A stretch of 64,000 nucleotides of DNA from Tachypleus tridentatus (taxonomy: Eukaryota; Arthropoda; Merostomata; Xiphosura; Limulidae): contig NW_027467782.1 in NCBI RefSeq assembly GCF_004210375.1, forward strand, positions 20,315,276-20,379,275, read 5' to 3'. Of this stretch, positions 21,131 to 33,862 are shown piece after piece. The translations under genes were made by a program, and so were the position numbers. Numbering within the stretch: position 1 is the first letter of the stretch; each line of letters begins with the position of its first letter. Under the pieces are notes generated by a model, which was not told the origin of the DNA, did no database searches, and saw only the letters and a list, made by a program, of their open reading frames with translations.

Positions 21131-21840
21131 ACTTTAAGTAAAACATAATTATAAATGTATACTAACAGTTTTATTCATAAATACTTTAGACTTTATAATT
21201 ATGAATCATTCATTCAGTGTATGTCAAGAATTAAAACCAATCCAGACTTTCATGTTTGTTTAAATGTGAACGAGCTTCTCCAGTAGACAACCTACCTATT
21301 GATTTTGACTCCAAATCCTATGATTGTAGTTGTTAACTAATTATCATTTCTTCACATACTAATTACTCATGTCTTGTTTTTCGTACAATTTTCTTAGTGG
21401 TTTACTTACTGCAATCTTTTTTATCTTACCTTTTATGATATTACAGAATTTGACCTGAACAACGACCACGACTTGTGAGTAACTTTCAGATGTAGAGTGC
21501 ACACGTTTATATTAAATATTAAACTGTAAGCAAGAAATAATTCTAAGTCTGTATGAACAGTTTTACTCAGAAATACTTTGTAATTTATAATTTTGTGACA
21601 TCCATTGAGTGTTAAGTCACAAAGAAAAAAAAAGAAATCCAATCCAGATTGGACAGAGAACGTTATCTACTACGTTTTATACAACATACTGTGAACCGTG
21701 GTGTCCGTTCATCTGTCTCCTGTTTATGTTGAGAATGAAAAGCTACACCAACGTGTTATGAATTAATAACACTGATTCACACATCAACATGTGACGTAAC
21801 GGTATGTTATTGTTGAGTGGTTCTTAACATGACTGAAATA
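21131..21840 (+). repeat. Segmental duplication block B, further copies
   Basis: Two partial copies (about 21,130-21,450 and 21,440-21,840) of the block at 16,733-17,420. At 21,447 a short exon-like piece lies between 'atattacag' and 'gtgagt'. The long open frame of copy 1 is broken here. Confidence 0.6.
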
Positions 21841-23040
21841 CTCAATCATTACTTCTTGTAGTTGTTGGTATAAGGAATATAGGTTCAGAAAGTTTGATTA
21901 ATAACAACAAAATATACCAATCATTCAAATTAATATAGAATTTTGTCTAATGAACAATTAATTTTATGTTTAAGGACATTAAAGTCATTTGTTGAAACAC
22001 TACACACAAAGAGATAAAGAGAACTTTAAAACGGATTGTTTGAAAAATTCTGTTTCGTATTCTATCTGAGATGTTTACCAACTTTAGGTTCCAGTTACAT
22101 ACAGATAATTTGAACACATTTAATCCTAGCATTTCGTTACCATTATATAACAAATACTATGCTTTATATATTTTAATATAATTTATTCTCCATATGGTAC
22201 AGCACTTATTGTACAGAGTTACAACGTTAAAATCATGGTTTAAATTATTCTCAGTTAACAGATAGCCAGATATGGCTTTACTACAGAAATAACACACACA
22301 TAATATAATTTAATTTTATTTAATGTTATACTTGGAAAAATGTTTATTTCACAATATATTTTTCAACAAATTATTTACTAATATTTTTATTCAGATATTT
22401 TGTACTCGATATAAAGTTAATAGTCGTGATTTTATTTAAATATTGATTTCAGATATTATTACATTATTATTTGTCATGTAAAATGTTGAGTTTTGTTTAC
22501 ATAGTTGTATTCATAGTTAATGGTTTGTTTTGATTTACAGAATTCTACCAAATATACTGCAGCATAATTATCTGAGATAACTTGAAATTACTGGTTCAAG
22601 TGTTAATGGAAACTATAAGAAGTAACGAAGGAGAAAAGATATTTCTGTTTGTCTGCCACATTAATTGGTTGAATTCAGAGTATTAGAAATGTTTGATTGA
22701 CAGACACAAACTTTATTTCGAAAGGACAATATAATAAGATTCGCAAAATGTTTTTTTAGGCATCGTTTTGAAAAATATTTAAAACTATATACTCATAGAA
22801 GATTATACCAGATTATTGTACATAGTCTAAAATATCTAGTTTCATACTATTTTCGATAGAATATCTTTTTGTTCTCACATAACAGCTATTATTGTTCAGT
22901 GCAGCCTTCAATATGCGAAAATATTTTTGGTTCCACTAGCCTTGAAATTCTCATCTACCGCACGTTTCAACAATGGTTCATCTGCGTTGTAGCATGTAAA
23001 TAAACAAGCACAACGCTTCACTGAAACATACTCTACTATC
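21841..23040. other. No recognisable gene
   Basis: AT-rich. 'gttttgatttacag' at about 22,533-22,546 is a good splice acceptor shape but is not followed by a recognisable frame. No receptor exons were found here. Confidence 0.4.
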
Positions 23041-23459
23041 AAAGCTGGAAGCTGGCTTCCTATTTACTGTAGAACACAATCTTCAAAGTTGACAGAAAAG
23101 AAGTACCAGAAGTGTGAGGAGAGTAAAGTATCAATGGGAAATATATTTTCAGTGTAAGAAAACATCAACTTTGACACGATATCTTACCTAAAAATAACAG
23201 GAATCACATTGAGAAGCTCATATTGACTTGGTGGAGGAACCTAGATGAGCAGTCCTCGGAAAGTGTCCACAAGATGCCCTCGGGTGTGACTTCTCTTCTT
23301 GGAGGAACGCACTTGTGGGATAACGTGTAAATAACTAGGTACACTCTTTTCCCTATCTTGAAAGTACGGGTCACGACGCTGGGTGTAAAATGACATTTTA
23401 ACTGTAGATATCCGGGCTGATCCACCTTCTTTCCCATGTTGGGGGAGGGACATCTTAGC
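23041..23459 (+). repeat. Dispersed repeat related to the 62-bp minisatellite (spacer/right-arm edge)
   Basis: Diverged copy of 2,880-3,200 in the same orientation, running directly into the minisatellite. Nothing like its reverse complement follows the gap at 10,146, so the arm boundary lies within or next to this point. Confidence 0.7.
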
Positions 23460-24893
23460 AGATACAGTACATATAAAGTTGTCCATCTTTTTTTCCCATG
23501 GTAGAGTGGAGAACATCTTAGTAAACACAATACATATAAATTAGTCCACCTTCTTTCCCATGGTAGAGTGGGGGGAGCATCTTAGTAAACACAATACATA
23601 TAAATTAGTCCACCTTCTTTCCCATGGAGTGGGGAGCATCTTAGTAAACACAATATATAAATTAGTCCACCTTCTTTCCCATGGTAGAGTGGGGAGCATC
23701 TTAGTAAACACAATACATATAAATTAGTCCACCTTCTTTCCCATGGTAGAGTGGGGAGCATCTTAGTAAACACAATACATATAAATTAGTCCACCTTCTT
23801 TCCCATGTAGAGTGGGGAGTATCTTAGTAAACACAATACATATAAATTAGTCCACCTTCTTTCCCATGTTAGGTGGGGGTATCTTAGTAAACACAATACA
23901 TATAAATTAGTCCACCTTCTTTCCCATGGTAGAGTGGGGAGTATCTTAGTAAACACAATACATATAAATTAGTCCACCTTCTTTCCCATGGTAGAGTGGG
24001 GAACATCTTAGTAAACACAATACATATAAATTAGTCCACCTTCTTTCCCATGGTAGAGTGGGGAGCATCTTAGTAAACACAATACATATAAATTAGTCCA
24101 CCTTTCTTTCCCATGGTAGAGTGGGGAGCATCTTAGTAAACACAATACATATAAATTAGTCCACCTTCTTTCCCATGGTAGAGTGGGGAGCATCTTAGTA
24201 AACACAATACATATAAATTAGTCCACCTTCTTTCCCATGGTAGAGTGGGGAGCATCTTAGTAAACACAATACATATAAATTAGTCCACCTTCTTTCCCAT
24301 GGTAGAGTGGGAGCATCTTAGTAAACACAATACATATAAATTAGTCCACCTTCTTTCCCATGGTAGAGTGGGGAGTATCTTAGTAATCGCAATACATATA
24401 AATTAGTCCACCTTCTTTCCCATGGTAGAGTGGGGAGCATCTTAGTAAACACAATACATATAAATTAGTCCACCTTCTTTCCCATGATAGGTGTGGGGAG
24501 CATCTTAGCAAACACAATACATATAAATTAGTCCACCTTCCTTCCCATGGTAGAGTGGGGAGCATCTTAGTAAACACAATACATATAAATTAGTCCACTT
24601 TCTTTCCCATGGTAGAGTGGGGAGCATTTTAGTAAATACAATACATATAAATTAGTCCACCTTTTTTCCCATGGTAGAGTGGGAGTGTCTTAGTAATCAC
24701 AATACATATAAATTAGTCCACCTTCTTTCCCATGACAGAGTGGGAGCATCATAGTAAACACAATACATATAAATTAGTCCACCTTCTTTCCCATGATAGA
24801 CTGGTGAGCATCTTAGTAAGCACAATACATATAAATTAGTCCACCTTCTTTCTCATGGTAGAGTGGGGAGCATCTCAGTAAACACAATACATA
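23460..24893 (-). repeat. 62-bp minisatellite, about 23 copies
   Basis: Tandem 'ttagtaaacacaatacatat', 'aaattagtccaccttctttc', 'ccatggtagagtggggagca' units. Copies in the middle are nearly identical, while the edges are more diverged. Because 62 is not a multiple of three, the ORFs it generates are artefacts. Confidence 0.97.
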
Positions 24894-24990
24894 TAATCAG
24901 TGTTGTCGAGAAACCCACTTGTAGAGAAATATATATGCAAAACGGCTCGTTTGGGTTGAGAAGATATTTTACATAGAAGAGCGAACAACG

Positions 24991-25016
24991 TTTCGACCTT
25001 CTTCGGTCATCGTCAG
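24991..25016 (-). ncRNA. Hammerhead-ribozyme-like core in PLE 3' end
   Basis: Minus-strand CTGACGA, GACC/GGTC hairpin, GAAAC, identical in layout to the copy at 53,925. Confidence 0.45.
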
Positions 25017-26402
25017 GTTCACAAAGAAAGAGGTAACTGACCGGAAGCTGACCACATGTTTCAAAGGGGTTGTGTAACTGAAAGTTGGAATGTAGAGGGC
25101 GGTGTTAGATGTTTGAATATATAATTTTATTTATTTTATTATATTAATATAGGTATAAAGGCGTTCCTTTATATTGGTTTATTTTGGGTTTAAGTTGTTG
25201 TATAAGTAAGGCTTCTTTAATTTTGCGTTTGTTTATGTTTGTTTCTTTATTTAGTATTTGAGTGTTTTCTATGGTTATGTTGTGTTTATTTGACTTGCAG
25301 TGTTCGAAAACGTGTGAAGGTGACTTTTTATGTTCTTTGAATCTGGTTTCCATTTTTCTACTTGTTTCTCCAATATAGAAGTTGTGGCAGTTATCACATT
25401 GTATTTTTTAAATAATGTTGGTCTGGTGTTTGTCAGTGTAGTTTTTACATAGTATAGACCTCAGTTTTGTGCCTGGTTTTGAATAAATTTGGTATTAACT
25501 GGAATGTCGTATTTTGTTACTAGTTTTTGCCAAATGTTGGTTATTTGTTTGCTGATGTCAGGAATATATGGTATACAGCAGTATATGGTTTCGTGATTTT
25601 TTGATTCGTGAGATGTGTTTACTTTAGTTGGTTGATTTTGCTTTCTGTCCAGGTGTTTGCGTATAATGTTTTCTACGGTTTGTGGAGGAAACTTATTGAT
25701 GTTGATGAAGTATTGTTTTATTTTGTCTGATTCATCGTTAATTTTATCTGGTGAGCATCGGTTTTTGGCTGTGTTTATTTGGTTTTTTAGTATGTTGAGT
25801 TTTTATTTTGTTTCATGTGCTGAGTCCCAAGGAATGTATAGTCCAGTATGGGTGATTTTTCGGTGGATTTCTGTTTTGAATTGTGTGTCGGTTCTTGTAA
25901 TTTTGAGGTTAAGAAATGATATTTGATTGCTTTCTTCCTGTTCATTGCGTTCTTCCTGTCTATACTATGTAAAAACTACACTGACAAACACCACAAAAAC
26001 GTTATTTATAAAATACAATGTGATAACTGCCACGACTTCTATATTGGAGAAACAAGTAGAAAAATGGAAACCAGATTAAAAGAACATAAAAAGTCACCTT
26101 CACTCGTTTTCGAACACTCCAAGTCAAATAAACACAACATAACCATAGAAAACACACAAATACTAAATAAAGAAACAAACATAAACAAACGCAAAATTAA
26201 AAAAGCCTTACTTATACAACAACGTAAACCCAAAATAAACCAATATAAAGGAACGCCTTTATACCTATATTAAATGTAATAAAATAAAATTATATTATAT
26301 ATTCAAACATCTAACACCGCCCACTACATTCCGACACCCAGTTACACAACCCCTTTCAAAGATGTGGTCAGCTTTCTGTCAGTTACCTCTTTCTTCATGA
26401 AC

Positions 26403-26428
26403 CTGACGATGACAGAAGAAGGTCGAAA
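26403..26428 (+). ncRNA. Hammerhead-ribozyme-like core in PLE 3' end
   Basis: CTGACGA (26,403-26,409) to GAAA (26,425-26,428), mirror of 7,401-7,426. Confidence 0.4.
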
Positions 26429-26485
26429 CGTTGTTCGCTCTTCTATGTAAAATATTTTCTCAACCCAAACGAGCCGTTTTGCATA

Positions 26486-27020
26486 TATATTACAATTCAT
26501 ATAAATTAGTCCACCTTCTTTCCCATGTCCACCTTCTTTCCCATGTAGAGTGGGGAGCATCTTAGTAAACACAATACATATAAATTAGTCCACCTTCTTT
26601 CCAATACATGTCCACCTTCTTTCCCATGTAGAGTGGGGAGCATCTTAGTAAACACAATACATATAAATTAGTCCACCTTCTTTTAGTAAACCAATACATG
26701 GTAGAGTGGGGAGCATCTTAGTAAACACAATATATATAAATTAGTCCACCTTCTTTCCCATGATTGGGTGGGGAGCATTCTTCTCAACGCGATACATCTA
26801 AACGGGTTCACCTCTTTTCCTATGATAGGGTGGGAAACATCCGAGCTAAAACATTACATCTAAAGTGGTCCACCCTCTTTCCCATGATTGGGTGGGGGGC
26901 ATCCTAGCCAACACAATACATCTAAACTGGTCCACCTCCTTTCCATACCAGATCTCCAAAGAACCAGCCTGCAGGAGATGGTATGAATGGAGTTTCTCGG
27001 CCGACTGGTATATTCATTGG
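26486..27020 (-). repeat. 62-bp minisatellite, outer block with scrambled and divergent units
   Basis: Units resume after the PLE pair. Several are shortened or rearranged ('ctttccaatacatgtccacc'), and three divergent units follow towards 27,020. The rearranged part has no exact counterpart in the left arm (7,081-7,334), so the arms have diverged here. Confidence 0.85.
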
Positions 27021-27394
27021 CTGCTACAGCTCCTTCTGAAACAAGATAAACCTTTTAACACAGTTAAGATGTCTTCTCTGTTCGTTTGCCTTAGAGATTT
27101 TTCTCTTTAAACAATTGCCATCTTGGCTCATGAGATTTCTCATAGTTCAGCATGTGTCTTCCAACAATCTTAGAAAAACTAACTTCCTATTTTCTCGTTC
27201 TCTCTGTGGTATTTAAAATTTGTTTTGTAGATTTACTATTTTTTAATAACAGAGATTTGCTTTGTTTCTCGAATTACATTTTTTTTATTTATTAACGTAG
27301 AAGTCCATATCACTATTTCTCTATCCTTTGTGAGAGAAGAATGTTTACACATAAGTGAAATTTCAACAGTGGCGAGGAGATGAAAGTTACGTAT

Positions 27395-27755
27395 TGATGA
27401 CGTGACAGCCACTTTTCATATATTAGTGAACACCATTATGTAGTCTGTAACTTTATTCACATCTATTTGACGTGACAGCCACTTTTCATATATTAGTGAA
27501 CACCATCATGTAGTCTGTAACTTTATTCACATCTATTTGACATGACAGCCACTTTTCATATATTAGTGAACACCATTATGTAGCCTGCAACTTCATTCAC
27601 ATCTATTTGACATGACAGCCACTTTTCATATATTAGTGAACACCATTATGTAGTCTGTAACTTTATTCACATCTATTTGACATGACAGCCACTTTTCATA
27701 TATTAGTGAACACCATTATGTAGCCTGCAACTTTATTCACATATATTTGACACTC
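27395..27755 (-). repeat. 70-bp tandem repeat, about 5 copies
   Basis: Mirror of 6,150-6,440 with one more copy. 'catgacagccacttttcata' recurs every 70 bp. Confidence 0.92.
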
Positions 27756-28139
27756 TTTCATCCCTTCGATGTCAATAGGAAATTCAGCAGAAGGTCAGCT
27801 TGTTTGTTTACGTTCATCTACTTCTAAGGCTATGTGAACTTCCCACTGAGGACAGTATTCGACCATCCTCTCATTATGTGGGCTTAATTTCTCATGTATA
27901 TTCCATTCCAGGTCTTTTTCCCTCTTTCACAATCCCGTTTGTATAAATCTAATCCTGATGTATTATTTGTTTTTCATCAGTTACTTACATCTGCATACAT
28001 ACTGATTTCTTTTTACACCAACTACATTTCCAGGACTATATGTCTGGTCCTCGTAGTCTTACTGATTCACTGATTAAGAATTATAGTTATTTTTACATGC
28101 ACTATCTAGATTCACAAACTGTGGTATAAATTTTGAATT

Positions 28140-29380
28140 TTTGGAAAGCTGACCCATTTATTCAGTTCAACTACCCAGTACACAATTACCCTGTCTTTTC
28201 CTGAACCTTCTTTGTTTGCCTCCTTGCACTTTACGTCTTCATTTCATGTCAGAAGTACTTCATAGAGATGCTGTTCCCTTTGGAATGATTCTTGTTCCAT
28301 TCTGTTTTCTGCTGTGGCTTGTTCTATACAATGTTTCTTCCTCTGGTCCCACATGTCAAATAACGGATGGATTACAACCATTCTTACACATAGGATTTCT
28401 CTCCAGTTCTTTTCTCTCTAACGATCAGTTCTAAACCTGTTCAATTTCATCCACTTTGAAATCTATTCTGTTTTCTTTAGGTGTGAAGAAATTTACCAAT
28501 CATCTTACAAGGTTTTACTTGATGTCCTTAAAAGACACGAAGGGATTTAGTTATTAATCTGTGCAAAGTTTTCATTTAGAAAAGTTCTCTTCACTTCGTT
28601 GGATCATTATTCCATATTCAGGTCTATATTACAAACGCCTTTCTTCCTATTCCCATCACAGAGTTCTCTAGATGCTTGCTTTTCTTCATCCACTGATTTT
28701 ATAATTTATTGTTTCAAACACTACATCTCCGTTGACTTGGTCTGTGGTTTCGTTATTACATGCAAGATAGCCTTCTGTTTTCATACTCATGGAAAGAGTC
28801 CTCCAGTTATATCTTTGATGGTAGAAACCCGTTTTGGATGAATTGACAAAATGTTCAAATCCTTACTCACTCCAACCCAATACTTTATCCTCTTGACCCA
28901 ACCATTTTCACTGTTTCCTACTGTGCTCGAGAAACTCGTTGTGGCTAGATAATCTATTACCACTGTTTTGGTTCCTTCACTTTGAATCGTACCAAACCCA
29001 CACCTCTTCAGAAATGTTATGTTTACTGGTTGTGATACATCATTGAACAACAATCTCATCTTAAACATATGTACCAGCATAAGCAATTCTTACACATCAG
29101 TGTACCCGACCTCTGTTCTGTTCATTGGACATGTTTGTATTCCTTACCACTGCTAGTGAATTGTTTGATTATGATCCATTCTGATAAATTCGTGGTGATT
29201 TTTTACATCAATTATAGAGCAGGTATCAGATCTTTAATTCCTTTTAAAACACTCGACCGTCATGATTCGGCATCCATCCAATGGATTTGCTGTATAGATT
29301 CTCATGTATTTGAAGCGATTAATTTGAAAACAGATCATTTGTATCATGATCTGCCTATCAAATAGCCGCTTCACTCACAA
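28140..29380 (+). pseudogene. Decayed DIRS-like retroelement fragment (right arm)
   Basis: Mirror of 4,499-5,760, carrying the same RT/RNase H-like peptide blocks in the same order on the plus strand and the same main stops. A few private indels (for example after 28,425 and near 28,720) change local frames. It has no coding potential as it stands. Confidence 0.5.
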
Positions 29381-30589
29381 GTTTTCTGATGCGTATGCGT
29401 TCATTTGGGTAATTACGACTTATTTTCTCTTTAATAATGAAATTTCATGAGTGGAGCAGTATAGAGGGAGCTATTAAACAATAACATCATTATTCATTAA
29501 TAAGAATCACGTGAGTTCAGATTGAAGTTGCCTAAAAACTAGTGTCACGCAGATACTCAAGGCAGATGTTCACAGAAGATATAATCTCTGTGTGAAATGG
29601 TAAGCGTCTAATGGAAACACATTTTCATGTAAGAAAATGTTAACTTTTCCAAAACCAGATGTCTTCTGAACTAACCAGTTGGAGATAATAAAATGGGGGT
29701 TCCAATCTTCATCTCTACACAATAGTTTTATGATGTGTTAAAATTTTTCCTTCTTGTTTTTTTACTTTAACGTTTTTCATGCTGTTTATTACTTTTTATT
29801 TTGTACAGTTATTAAGTAACTAGTTTCAAAATTCACTCATTTTCAACACATTTCTCAATCGGTCTGAATTTTCTTTCTTTTCGTTTAGATTGATGCAGTC
29901 TTAATCTGTCTACTAGTGAAGTAATTTCTTTACTGGAGGTAATAGCTGTAATGGAAGTCCTTATGCCTTTGAGTCACACTCACTTTCACATCTGTTACTG
30001 AGTATAACAGAATCAATGGAACCTGGTATCCATTACTCAATACCTATAAGATCCTACAGTGTGTTCTTTCAATACCCAAGTGTTCTGATAGTTATCTAAT
30101 CAGTGAAATACTCAACCTCTGTACACATTTACCACCCATCTCAGAAAGAACAGTCATAACTTTTTGGTCTCCAATACCACATCGTTTTGCTTAGATAGTA
30201 AATTAATTCTATTTAGTTAGACCAAGTTACTTATATATGTTTCCTTCTCAAGGTTTTATACGTCACTCAGTCCACACCTGCATCTGTCCTTTTGATAACA
30301 CATTTATGGCCAGCTCAAACTTAATTTCCAGTCCTTATCCTTCACAAAATACCCCCTCTTAGTACTTCCCCTTAAATATCACTCATTCATCAGACTCGGT
30401 GTCAAATTATCATTCCACTATCACCACTCTCCGGTTTCAAACGTGGCTTTTGGATTAACTGTACATGTAGCTTATTTACTTTTCATTTCTATATATCATT
30501 TTTCCTATACTATACTACACTAGAGAATGTTATAACTGTACAATCTCCTGCTGGTTAGTTTGTGGTAAAACTGGTTTTAGAAAAGTACT

Positions 30590-30990
30590 GGACCAACCAA
30601 ATAGTATTAGTTGGTTAAGACACCCCTGTCATATCTTCTTCAAAAGGTTGATTCCCAGGTGGTCTGGTATAGAAAGGAGACAGACTGGTCTAGATGCACT
30701 GTGTTGGCTAGGCCATGGGAAAGGTGGACCAACCATCATATCTACAACTAAGGATGCCATCCTCTTTTGACACCCAGTTTAGTGAAACGTACTGTCAACA
30801 TGGGCGAAGACTGTATCTGGTTATGAGCGTTGTCCCACATGTGTTTTCCTCTGGGTTGGGATGTTGCACTCCAATAGAGATGCATTTGGACACTTTCCGA
30901 AGGGTGCTCATCACTGTTTCCTCAACCAAGTCAGTGTGAGTTTAGGTAAGATATCGACTCACACTTCTGGTACTTCTTTTCTGGGAAGCG
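30590..30990 (-). repeat. Dispersed repeat related to the minisatellite (right arm)
   Basis: Mirror of 2,866-3,330. Confidence 0.65.
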
Positions 30991-32337
30991 GCTGCGACAG
31001 TAGAAGTAGTCACGTTCCTGTTGAAACCTTGGATAGGTGGAACTAGTGTCTGCAGAAACTGAACAGTAAAGCCATATTATGAGAAGTGGTATCTATCGGA
31101 AATATATTTAGGGTGTATAAGAAATATTAAGTTTTCATAAATTCACAATCAACGTACAATAACTTTTTTTTTAAAAAATATAGACACTACAGATGTCAAG
31201 CAAAGCTGAAAATCGACATTACCAAAACTGTATTCAAATTTTATGTGTGTAATCTAGTGTATATATAAATAACCATAAATAAACGTATTTTCTGGTCCTT
31301 CTGTTTGTAAGTTCAAAAGTAGAATTATTTGACTTTCTTTATACAAAATATTTACCATCATAACTTATCAGAGTGTTTAACCTGTAAAGGCAGATCGCAG
31401 ATATAATGACACATTTAAATGAAATAACAGTAATATCTGATTCCATGTAGTCCAAAACATCAATTATGGTAAAGATATTGTTGAAACATGTTATTCAGAA
31501 GAGATTCAAAGAGACTATATCCACATGTTCAGAATATTTATTGATACGAATAATTGAAATCATGTATATGTTTTTGCAATAAGATTTGATCAAAACTGTA
31601 AGTGTGCTGTATAAATAAAATTATAAAAAAACAACAATTAAAGACTGAATTATTTAAACAGTGAACAGACAGTTTGTCTGATATATTTTCATTACAATGG
31701 TTCTTAACCAATATGAGGAATTTCTTTACATTTGTTAATTTCAATACAACTACGTACTGAAAATGCAAAGTACTAACTAATTTACATTTTATAGTGTCTT
31801 TGTATAGTTTTACTGTTATTAAATAGGCTTGTTTAAAAGATTCTAACAAACAAGTTTTTAAATCTTCATAACATGTTCGATCCTACCTGATTCATTCAAT
31901 ACTAAATTATTATTTAACAGAAACTGATCAAGAAAACATTTCTATATTTACTGAAATATTAAAATTGTTCATGTATGATGATTTAATACATTTTATATTT
32001 TTAGTAGGATGCACAGGGTTCAGAATGTTATATTAAAATAATGTTGAATAACCAAATCAACATCTTGAATATAAGGTTCCAGTGGTACAGTGACAACATT
32101 ATTTGTAATTTAGTATGTAGTTGGATGTCACTAATACTTTGTCACGTTTGGGAATGTATGTGATGATCATGAAAAATAATCATGTACATGGATTGTGAAG
32201 ATATGCTCACATGAAGGACTTTTCAAGATGGAGATAATCCTTAAACTTGAATTAAGAAACAAGGCAACACACATCAACATTTTCAACAACTTTCACTAAC
32301 ACTATATTATTGGTATACCTTCATTAACACTATATTT

Positions 32338-32548
32338 GTCCTGTATGACCAGATGAGTAGTCCCAATGTGAGGGTGACGGGTTCGAATCCCTGTCCCACC
32401 AAACATGCTTGTCCTTTCAGCCAAGTGACGGTCAATCCCAGTCTTCATGACTAAAAGACCAGGTGAAGAGTTGGCGGCCTTTCACTGCTAAATTAGGAAC
32501 GGCTAGCGGAGATAACTCTCATGTGACTTTGAACAAAGTTCAAGCTAC
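32338..32548 (+). repeat. Degraded SINE family A (right arm)
   Basis: Mirror of 1,318-1,525. The B-box-like 'gggttcgaatccctgtcc' lies at 32,379-32,396. Confidence 0.8.
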
Positions 32549-33247
32549 ACCAAACCAATTAACACAATATTTCTGGTAGACTTTATTATGTAAGGGATAT
32601 ATTGACTTTGATTTTGATATAGTTTCGTTGAAGTGGGTGTTTACTATAAGCTACTTTATTAATACCATTTTACGATATTAACACCAATAACAGCTTTGCT
32701 TCAGTCACAGTGACACCCATGTTGATGTCTCAGAAGTCACAGTGACACTTGTAGAGGTAACTGAAAGCGGAGCTAGTTTTACTATCTGGCATTTTGTGTG
32801 TAAATATGACGAGTTTCTGTAACGTTTATTACATACAGGAAAACCTTCTGTTTACAGTTTTGACTAATGATTTACATAAGGTAAAATGTTAGTAATTTGG
32901 AATGTCTATGACGAACTCCTATTTCAACCTTGCAACAATAACCACAGACTTAGCTGCCGTTCACAGAGACACAGTTATGGACATTCCAGACACAGAATAC
33001 CTAGATGTTTTCTAATAGGCTGGGTGTACAGTGTCAGACTCGTTCATTTTGGTGAGGTAGTCGAAAGTAAAGAACTGGTATAAAAATTCTTAAACTGGAC
33101 CCAGATGTGTTCTATATAATCACCTGTACTTACTTAGCAGTATTTTATGTGTGGTGATGGATGATATCTTTCTTTACCTAAAGAGAATCAGCTTGTTTGT
33201 CAGGTTGTTCGATAACGTTTACCACATTTTTTGTGTTAGACCTAAAT

Positions 33248-33522
33248 TGTTTGCTTTTGAAATTTCTCGCAAAGCTACACAAAGGCTATCTGAGCTAGCC
33301 GTCCCTAATTAAGTAGTTTAAGAAACGAGGAAGGCAGCTGGTCATCATCACCTACCGCCAACTCTTGGGCTACTATTTTATCAACTGGTACTGGGATTGA
33401 CTTATTTTATAACGCCACCTCGACTGAAAACGCGAGCATGCTTGTTGTGACAGGGATTCGAGCCGTTTTCTTCAGATTACAGGTCGAGTACCCTAACCAC
33501 CTGGCTATACCGGGATGTTAGA
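33248..33522 (-). repeat. Degraded SINE family A (right arm)
   Basis: Mirror of 342-612. Confidence 0.85.
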
Positions 33523-33862
33523 CCTGGAATCTAGATCTAATTGTTTATCTACACAACGCTTGTATTGTAACGATACGCTACATGTACATTTTTAATTTAC
33601 AGACCATATACTAGTAAAGTTTTTAATGTGTGATTTGATCCAAATATTCACATTTCGCGTAAAACAAGCACCACCTTCAGGCTGCTAAATATACTTACAG
33701 TTTCTGAGATAATATAATGTGTTGATGATATATGTGTAATTAATTTGTTAAAATGACTCAAAACTTACAAAAGTTCTATCTTCATATTGGTGAACTACTA
33801 ATCCTGTTTGACAATAAAATAGTAAAAACATAAGGACCAACACGGTGGTGATTAACTTACCA

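Larger units (their letters stand above)
24894..26485. mobile_element. Inverted pair of truncated Penelope-like elements (right arm)
   Basis: A minus-strand 5'-truncated copy (about 24,894-25,940) covers the C-terminal RT region, linker and GIY-YIG domain. It is joined to a plus-strand 3' fragment (about 25,955-26,485) whose GIY-YIG frame is open (25,923-26,273). That frame includes 'IQCDNCHDFYIGETSRKMET'. The structure mirrors 7,335-8,948. The better-preserved halves differ between arms, indicating independent decay after duplication. Confidence 0.88.
23460..33862. repeat. Right arm of the giant inverted repeat
   Basis: Reverse complement of 1-9,645, in the same order and with high similarity throughout. 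The pairing sum of coordinates drifts only by tens of bases (for example 33,860 to 33,907) because of small indels and repeat copy number. Its outer limit is set only by where the window starts on the left. Confidence 0.95.

Noticed and set aside
23204-24577. Series of ORFs with repeated 'LCLLRCSPLYHGKE'-like peptides
   Set aside because: They are translations of the 62-bp minisatellite. The unit is not a multiple of three, so frames rotate, and the same peptides appear wherever the repeat occurs.
1-33862. Explaining the palindrome purely as a read-hairpin (missed adapter) artefact
   Set aside because: Such artefacts give near-identical arms with little or no spacer. Here a 13-kb spacer with unrelated elements and arm-specific repeat changes is present. 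A haplotype misjoin is not excluded.
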